Positions 58,441-64,000 of a DNA stretch of 64,000 nt are shown here, piece by piece. Both the position numbers and the translations under genes were made by a program. The first letter of the stretch is position 1. Each line of letters starts with the position of its first letter. The notes beneath the pieces were generated by a model. It was given only the letters and a program-made list of their open reading frames with translations, did no database searches and had not been told where the DNA came from. Source of the stretch: Erythroxylum novogranatense (taxonomy: Eukaryota; Streptophyta; Magnoliopsida; Malpighiales; Erythroxylaceae); the NCBI GenBank assembly GCA_029891385.1, contig CM057228.1, positions 69,579,523-69,643,522 on the forward strand, in the 5' to 3' direction.

Positions 58441-59274
58441 TTCACTGATATCGAGCTTAAAGCTCTTATCACTAAGCTCCAGTCATAACTGATTAATTAC
58501 CCCTTATGTTCATGCTTAGCATGCACTAACACTTGCACAGTCTCTAGCACATTTATCTCACTTCACTCGCTTGTCACAATCAAACACTTACTCACAATTA
58601 TATACACTAATTCTCAATCTCAGGTATTCATATTTATATATCACACTTGGTGCAATCACTAACACTTATCACATTTAGCTCATTCACTTCACATTTATGT
58701 CACTCACTTTTGCACTTAATTCACACACATTCACAGCACATTTAATCACATAAAAGTGAGGAACTAACTAGGTTACTCACTGTAACTTCCAGAACTCTTG
58801 CTGGAAGTCCAAAGAATATCCGTGGATTGTCGATCCAACGGCGCCTCTATAACAATTCAAATGAATTCTCATCACTACTTGCTCAATTAATTAAATTCAC
58901 TAATGCACATGTCTCAATTCACAATTATAGGATGCATGCTCATGATTTCCAGCTCTCAAATCTGATTTCAATATCTCTCACTTCATAGCCACAATTCACT
59001 ATTCACTAGGTCTATCTCATTCATTAAATCCTCAATTTAAACTCTAATTTCTCAACATATAATCCCTAAGTCAAATTCAATATTGAAATTGACTCTCTTT
59101 CGCTAATTAAAATTCCACTGATCAAATTCAAACTCTCAATCTCTACCACAATCGTAGACCTCATTCTCTAGCTCACAACGAATCAAAGTTCATCTCAATA
59201 GGAGGTCTACACTAAAAGATATGCCATAAAACCCAAAACAATTTCTCTCAATTTTTCGCTCTTCGCATGCCTCC

Positions 59275-59490
59275 AGGACTCTCGCCAAGGTGGTATACGA
59301 GGATCGCTTCGCCATGACGTGAAACCTGTTTCACGCCTTCGTCGTGACGTCCTCTAGCCCTCGTCGCGACGTGGAATTTCACCTGCTTGCCGCAACGTCT
59401 ACGTACCTCACGTCGCGGCGTCTAAATCCTTCCGCTCGTCGCGACGTCTCAATTAATTATTTAATTCCTACGTCGCGACGTGCGACTGGT
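59275..59490. repeat. CpG-dense palindromic block in gypsy-E LTR
   Basis: Repeated CGTCGCGACG, CGTCGTGACG and CGTCGCGGCG words (about seven variants), directly inside the putative intron. The frame 59344-59556 through it is not supported as a gene. Confidence 0.78.
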
Positions 59491-59848
59491 TCATCTCCTC
59501 CGATTCGCATTTCCGCCATTAATGCTCTCCCTCAAACCACAATCACTCATATTTAACACTATAAATGCTATAAACAACCATAAATACAACATTAATCGCA
59601 TTAAATCTTACCAAATCACTGAATCGTCGATGCCCTAAATCAAAACCGTCCGAAATCCTCCAAGCTTCAATCTCTCTCTGAATCAACTCTCAATCCTCAG
59701 CCATTATCAACTTCACCAAGCTCTCTACAACTTTTTCACTCATAATAAAGAGAAACTCACGAAATCTCCAAGGAAGAAGCTCACGTTCGTCGACGGCGAA
59801 GGAGAAGGGAAAGGGGAAAATGTTTTAAACCCTAACTCCCAAACCACT

Positions 59849-59865
59849 TATATATATATATATAT
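59849..59865 (-). promoter_or_regulatory. Candidate TATA tract of gypsy-E LTR
   Basis: (TA)8-type run followed on the minus strand by AAGTGGTTTGG. Position within the LTR is compatible with a core promoter; it could also be a simple microsatellite. Confidence 0.4.
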
Positions 59866-60505
59866 CTGAAGGTGATTTCAATGAGATTCAAAATCTATCG
59901 ATCCTCAAATCACTTAATTTCAATCTCTAATTTCACTGGCTCATCATAAAAAATTCTTAAACTCATAACTTTAAATTTTCAAGTCACAATTCACTCACTT
60001 TCAGAACCGAATTCACAATTATCAGTCTCTAGGTAAATTTTCCGGTCCGAACTCATATCTCTAAAAATTCCGGAAAAATTCCCAAAATTCCTCAAAAATA
60101 CAAAACACTCAATTCTATACTCAAATCTCAATTTCAATTTCCTCAAATTCGATTCTTACTCTAAATCAACTATACAACTCAATACTCTTTAAATTCTCAA
60201 CCAATGCACAATCTAACCAACTTGACTACTCAATTTCCTCTTATCACTAAATTCTCAATAACTCATTTCTCACTAAATCATATCTAACACTTTATCTCAA
60301 TTTTCACAATTCATTTCTCAAAACCACAATTAAATGCTGGAAAAATCATGAATGCATGATACTAAGATGCATGTGCAATTTACTCAATTAATCTCATTTA
60401 TCACTGATGCAAAACTCACTATGCGTGCAATTCAATCATGAATGCACTCACTGCTCAAACCATCCTAATTACTGATATGCCCATCACACTACCAGTAACG
60501 GGATG

Positions 60506-60817
60506 TTACAATTCTCCCCTCCTAATTAAAATTTCGTCTCGAAATTTCTTACCTGACTGGTCGAACAGATGGGGGTACTGCCTCCTCATGTGCTCCTCAG
60601 TCTCCCAAGTTGCTTCCTCTGATGAATGGTTCTTCCGTAGGACTTTCACCAATGGAATCACCCTGCTCCTCAATTGCTTGACCCTCGCTCCGATAATCTG
60701 CACCGGCTCCTCAACATAACTCATATCACTCGCTATCTCAATCTCATGGGCCGGGATCACATGCGTCGGGTCTGAGCGATATCTCCGGAGCATACTCACA
60801 TTAAACACATCATGCAA
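60506..60817 (-). pseudogene. gypsy-E chromodomain segment
   Basis: Encodes HDVFNVSMLRRYRSDPTHVI, then the chromodomain: YVEEPVQIIGARVKQLRSRV, LVKVLRKNHSSEEATWETEE and MRRQYPHLF. In chromoviruses this integrase tail directs insertion into heterochromatin through histone marks. The stop overlaps the polypurine tract/LTR junction. A TAG just before HDVF (60818) separates it from the integrase; the domain itself is intact. Confidence 0.92.
60511..60527 (-). other. gypsy-E polypurine tract
   Basis: The minus strand reads AATTAGGAGGGGAGAAT, followed by TGTAACA, the LTR start. Confidence 0.88.
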
Positions 60818-61360
60818 CTAGGACATCTCACTAGGCAATCTCAGTCTATAGGCCAACGCTCCAATCCTCTCAATAATCTCATACGGACCGATATACCGGG
60901 GACTCAACTTACCCCTACGGCCAAATCTCAACACTCCTCTCCAAGGTGACACTCGGAGGAACACTCTGTCGCCTACACTGAACTCCATCTCACGCCGATG
61001 CTGATCCACATAACTCTTCTGTCTATCCTGAGCCGCCTTGATGCGACTCCGAATCACTCTCACTTTACCCACTGTATCCTAGATCAGCTCGAGGCCCTCA
61101 AGCATCCTCACACCCTCTTCATCCCAGTAAAGAGGTGATCTACACGGCCTGCCATACAAGGCCTCATACGGTGCCATCCCAATACTGCTCTGGTACTGAT
61201 TATTATACGCAAACTCAATCAGAGCCAAGTATTGATCCCATGCACCTCTGAACTCAAATACACAAGCTCTCAGCATATCCTCAACAGTCTTGATAGTCCT
61301 CTCACTCTGCCCATCTGTCTGAGGATGAAACGCTGTTCTAAAGTTCAGCCTCGAACCCAA
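60818..61360 (-). pseudogene. gypsy-E integrase C-terminal half
   Basis: 61079-61360 encodes RTAFHPQTDGQSERTIKTVE (catalytic Glu), VFEFRGAWDQYLALIEFAYN and MAPYEALYGRPCRSPLYWDE. A stop follows GLELI at 61079. 60818-61072 continues VRVIRSRIKAAQDRQKSYVD, MEFSVGDRVFLRVSPWRGVL and LSPRYIGPYEIIERIGALAY (GPY/F module). A TAG at about 61378 (Trp codon expected) separates this from the preceding segment. Confidence 0.9.
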
Positions 61361-61378
61361 AGCTGGTTGCAGGCTCCT

Positions 61379-61798
61379 CTAGAACCTCGAAGTAAATCTG
61401 GGATCCCTATCTGACACAATCGATACTAGAACCCCATGCAGTCGCACAATCTCTACCACATACTTCTGAGCCAACTGATCAAGAGTATTATACATCTTGG
61501 TGACGCCAGGATGCATCGCATAGGCAGCCACATGCGCCTCCTCTAGAATCTCTCGTCTCAACTCATCCACATCAGGCACACATAATCTCTGACCCATCCA
61601 AAGAGTCTCATCTCTCAGCTCAAAATCTGAACTCTGACCAGCTCTAACTCTATCCACCAATCTCACTAACACTGGATCCTGACACTGCACCCTCCTGATC
61701 CGATCCTGTAACATTGGCCTCAATCTCAGAGTAGCTATCAAGGCTCCATCCTGAGCCAATTCCATCTGCACATTAAGTGCTCTCACAATTTGAATCAA
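61379..61798 (-). pseudogene. gypsy-E RNase H/integrase N-terminal region with internal deletion
   Basis: 140 codons: [40 protein letters not shown] and [20 protein letters not shown] (His pair), then directly [20 protein letters not shown] (second catalytic Asp). The Cys pair and first catalytic Asp (the usual DFVTGLP stretch), roughly 80-90 residues, are missing without loss of frame. Confidence 0.9.
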
Positions 61799-62784
61799 GC
61801 GGGCAATCTCTCACTCAATCGAATCGGCATCTTGACATGAGATCTCCTACTCAAAGCATCTGCCACCACATTGGCCTTCCCTGGATGATACTCAATCGTG
61901 CAGTCATAATCCATTAGAAGCTCAATCCATCTCCTCTGTCTCAGATTCAACTCTCGCTGACTCAACAAATATCTCAAACTCTTATGATCCGTGAAGATCT
62001 GGAACGTCTCACTATACAGATAATGCCTCCAGATCTTCAAGGCAAACACTACTGTAGCCAACTCTAAATCACGCACTGGATAACTCACCTCATGAGACCT
62101 CAACTGTCTCGAGGCATACGCTATTACTCTCCCATGCTGCATCAACACACAACCCAAACCCTGCTGAGAAGCATCACTGAATACCTCAAATCCTCCGGAC
62201 CCTGACGGCAAAGCCAACACCGGTGCCGTGGTCAATCGATGCCTAAGCTCCTCAAAGCTCCTTTGACACTCATCTGTCCATCTGAAAATCACATTCTTCC
62301 TCAGAAGTTTCGTCAAAGGTGCCGAAATCACTGAAAACCCCTCGCCAAACCTCCGGTAATACCCTGCTAAATCGAGGAAACTACGCAACTCTGATACGTT
62401 CCTCGGAACCTCCCAACTCTGCACTGCCTTAATCTTGTGAGGATCCACCCGGATACCCTCACCAGACACAATATGCCCTAGGAACACTACCTCATCCAGC
62501 CAGAATTCACATTTAGTGAATTTGGCAAACAGCTGCCTCTCTCTCATGATCTGCAACACGATCCTCAGATGCTCCGCATGATCCTGCCTACTCCTCGAAT
62601 ACACTAGGATATGATCAATGAACACAATCACAAACTGATCAAGGTAGGGCTGAAATACCTTATTCATCAAGGCCATAAAAGCTGTCGGGGCATTGGTCAA
62701 CCCAAACGGCATCACTAGGAACTCGAAATGCCCATACCTACTCCTGAACGCACTCTTAGGCACATCGGCCTCCGTTATCCTCAA
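61795..62784 (-). pseudogene. gypsy-E reverse transcriptase and RNase H, catalytic Asp changed
   Basis: 330 codons: [20 protein letters not shown], then [20 protein letters not shown], where the family has FIDDILVYS; the second catalytic Asp is His. RT thumb and RNase H follow ([79 protein letters not shown]). RNase H acidic residues look intact. It could not support DNA synthesis with the FIDH motif. Confidence 0.92.
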
Positions 62785-62969
62785 CTGATAATATCCTCAC
62801 CTCAAGTCCAACTTGGTAAACACTCGAGCTCCCTGCAACTGATCAAATAGATCATCGATCCTAGGCAGTGGGTACTTATTCTTGTGAGAACCGATTAAGT
62901 CGCCTATAATCGATACGATCTCAAAGTCCCATATTTCTTCTTCACAAACAACACTGGAGCTCCCCATGG
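62785..62969 (-). pseudogene. gypsy-E RT fingers, frameshifted
   Basis: The segment between IRPSV and the palm contains pieces of [12 protein letters not shown] and later RVFTKLDLR in different frames with several stops, including TAG after the PSV codons. It confirms that the two flanking frames were one RT. Confidence 0.75.
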
Positions 62970-63656
62970 CTAAACACTGGGTCTAATAAACCCCTTATCC
63001 AATAACTCCTGCAACTGAGCCTTAAGCTCTCTCAGTTCCACTGGTGCCATCCTATACGGAGGTATAGATATAGGAGCAGCACCTGGAACGAGGTCTATCA
63101 CAAACTCTGTCTCCTGATCCGGCGGTAAACCCGGTAACTCATCGGGGAACACATCCGGAAACTCCCTGATCACGGGAACATCCTGCAAACTCTGCTGCAC
63201 TCTAGAATCCACCATATGAGCCAAATAGGCCTCACAACCCCCTCGCATTAGTCTCAGAGCACTCATGAACGAAATCATCCTAGCTGGCACTGCCTGGCTA
63301 ATACCTCGAAAAATAGCTCTCTGCTGACCAGGAGAATCTAACATGACCTCCTTGGTAAAGCAATCCATCACAGCTCTATGGGCAGTAAGCCAGTCCATCC
63401 CTAGAATCACATCAATCTCTCTCAAAGACAACACTATAAGGTCTGCTCTCAACTCTGCCTGATCAATCACTATCTGACACCCCTTGCAGACCTCTCCCAA
63501 CACTGTCGTACTACCTAGAGGTGTACTCACCTCTAGCCCACGCTGCAATCTCTCTCTATCACAATGTAGTCTACAAGCCATATGCGGTGCAATAAATGAA
63601 TGAGTGGATCCAGGATCCATCAATGCATATGCTTCATAACTAGAAATTAGAAGCAT
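62970..63656 (-). pseudogene. gypsy-E aspartic protease and RT start
   Basis: 229 codons: AYALMDPGSTHSFIAPHMAC (protease active site, Asp-Pro-Gly form usual for Tekay), LREIDVILGMDWLTAHRAVM, the linker VIREFPDVFPDELPGLPPDQ and RT start VPGAAPISIPPYRMAPVELR with [11 protein letters not shown]. No lesion inside this stretch. Confidence 0.92.
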
Positions 63657-64000
63657 ACCCGCAACGACATCTGGAGACTCCTGCGCCTCCTGCCGACTTA
63701 AAGCATAGACTCTGGCCTGAGACCGCTACCCGCTGCTCTGTCCCTCAGATCTCACCACTGATCCCTCTGCTCGACCTCGGCCTCTACCTCGGCCTCTCCA
63801 ACCAGAGCCACCTCCGGCTCTGCAGATCAAGTAACTTGCCGCTTCTACGGTCGCAGCAGATCGGGCCTCCACAGTGAAGGGGCACTCTGGGTGGTGGTCC
63901 ATCGAACCACACTTGAGGCATGCTCAGGTAGCCCTCCAAAGACTCTCCATCTGTGCCTCCTCTCGCAGAACTCACATAGCGGAATACTACATCTGAACCA
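63657..64000 (-). pseudogene. gypsy-E gag end with zinc knuckle, partial
   Basis: On the minus strand CEFCERRHRW and then, after a one-base frame change, CLKCGSMDHHPECP form the paired zinc-binding region of Tekay gag, followed by a Gly/Arg tract (GWRGRGRGRGR) near 63790. A stop at about 63730 separates it from the protease. The 5' part of gag lies beyond the window. Confidence 0.75.

Larger units (their letters stand above)
58035..59611 (-). other. Putative LTR-contained intron, gypsy-E
   Basis: Minus strand: GTGATTTG|GTAAGATT at 59611 and ATATATTTTTCAG|GACAGC at 58035, 1577 nt. The TATA tract lies ~240 nt upstream of the donor. Confidence 0.5.
57640..60510 (-). repeat. gypsy-E 3' LTR (2871 bp)
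   Basis: Minus strand starts TGTAACATCCCGTTACTGG and ends GGGGGCGCTACA. Landmarks in minus order are a TATA tract (59849-59865), a donor-like site (59611), a CpG block (59275-59490), 46-bp repeats (58346-58440), CCATCGATGATGG (58096-58084) and an acceptor-like site (58035). It shares its start, PPT and leader modules with family X. Confidence 0.88.
57640..64000 (-). mobile_element. gypsy-E: Del/Tekay-like chromovirus, partial (runs off the window)
   Basis: Minus-strand Ty3/gypsy element: 3' LTR 57640-60510, PPT, chromodomain, integrase, RNase H, RT, protease and part of gag up to the window end. A C-terminal chromodomain and the AYALMDPGSTHSF / MAPYEALYGRPCRSPLYW wording place it with Del/Tekay chromoviruses. 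Several stops, a catalytic RT substitution and an in-frame integrase deletion make it defective. The 5' LTR and PBS are outside the window, so the TSD cannot be checked. Confidence 0.92.

Overview
This window is a stack of nested LTR retrotransposons from a plant nuclear genome, most likely a flowering plant. Evidence: Ty1/copia and chromovirus-type Ty3/gypsy polyproteins, primer binding sites complementary to initiator methionine tRNA, very long AT-rich LTRs and 5-bp target duplications. I found no host gene, rRNA, tRNA or CRISPR array. The species cannot be named from the sequence. The setting resembles gene-poor, pericentromere-like heterochromatin.

Layout, outermost to innermost. (1) 1-4099 is the 3' part of a decayed Ty1/copia element (copia-A, + strand): integrase, RT and RNase H remnants, a polypurine tract, and an LTR starting at 2299. 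(2) At 4100 this LTR is entered by a copy of a family with ~4.2-kb LTRs (family X). This copy, LTR0, is split at 4788-9506 by a minus-strand element of a second long-LTR family (Y-minus, TSD GGGAT) and stops at 12686. (3) From 12687 runs a tandem family X array, LTR1 - internal1 - LTR2 - internal2 - LTR3. LTR1 spans 12687-40166 but is only ~4.2 kb once three insertions are removed: copia-B (+, 13558-23255, TSD GTTTG), a solo Y LTR (Y-plus, 23700-27818, TSD CCAAT) and copia-C (-, 30363-39813, TSD ATTTT). Internal1 is 40167-43029. LTR2 is 43030-53670, split by a minus-strand chromovirus (gypsy-D, 43115-49489, TSD TCATG). Internal2 is 53671-57275. LTR3 starts at 57276 and is cut at 57640 by a Del/Tekay-like chromovirus (gypsy-E, minus strand) that runs off the window end.

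The reconstruction checks itself: removing the insertions with one copy of each TSD gives 4197 bp for LTR1 and 4261 bp for LTR2, and the joined sequences align across every insertion site. Copia-B and copia-C are one family. Gypsy-D and copia-C carry few lesions and look youngest; copia-A is the most decayed. Family X internal domains keep a PBS (and a PPT in internal2) but have no recognisable gag or pol, so the family looks non-autonomous, like a LARD. It shares its PPT, LTR ends and leader modules with gypsy-E, which suggests a Tekay-type helper.

Most noteworthy signals: (a) LTRs of families X, Y and E all show a promoter, a short exon, a splice-donor-like site, a 1.2-3.1 kb stretch and an acceptor-like site, as if each LTR carries its own leader intron; (b) CpG-dense palindromic cassettes lie inside these putative introns and differ completely between X copies whose flanks align; (c) a repeated small hairpin in the copia leader shows compensatory base changes; (d) AAGTCGACTT-type repeats are found in both the LTR and the leader of copia-B only; (e) many CAG/CTG triplets in copia-B are changed to CGG/CCG/CG, even inside its primer binding site.
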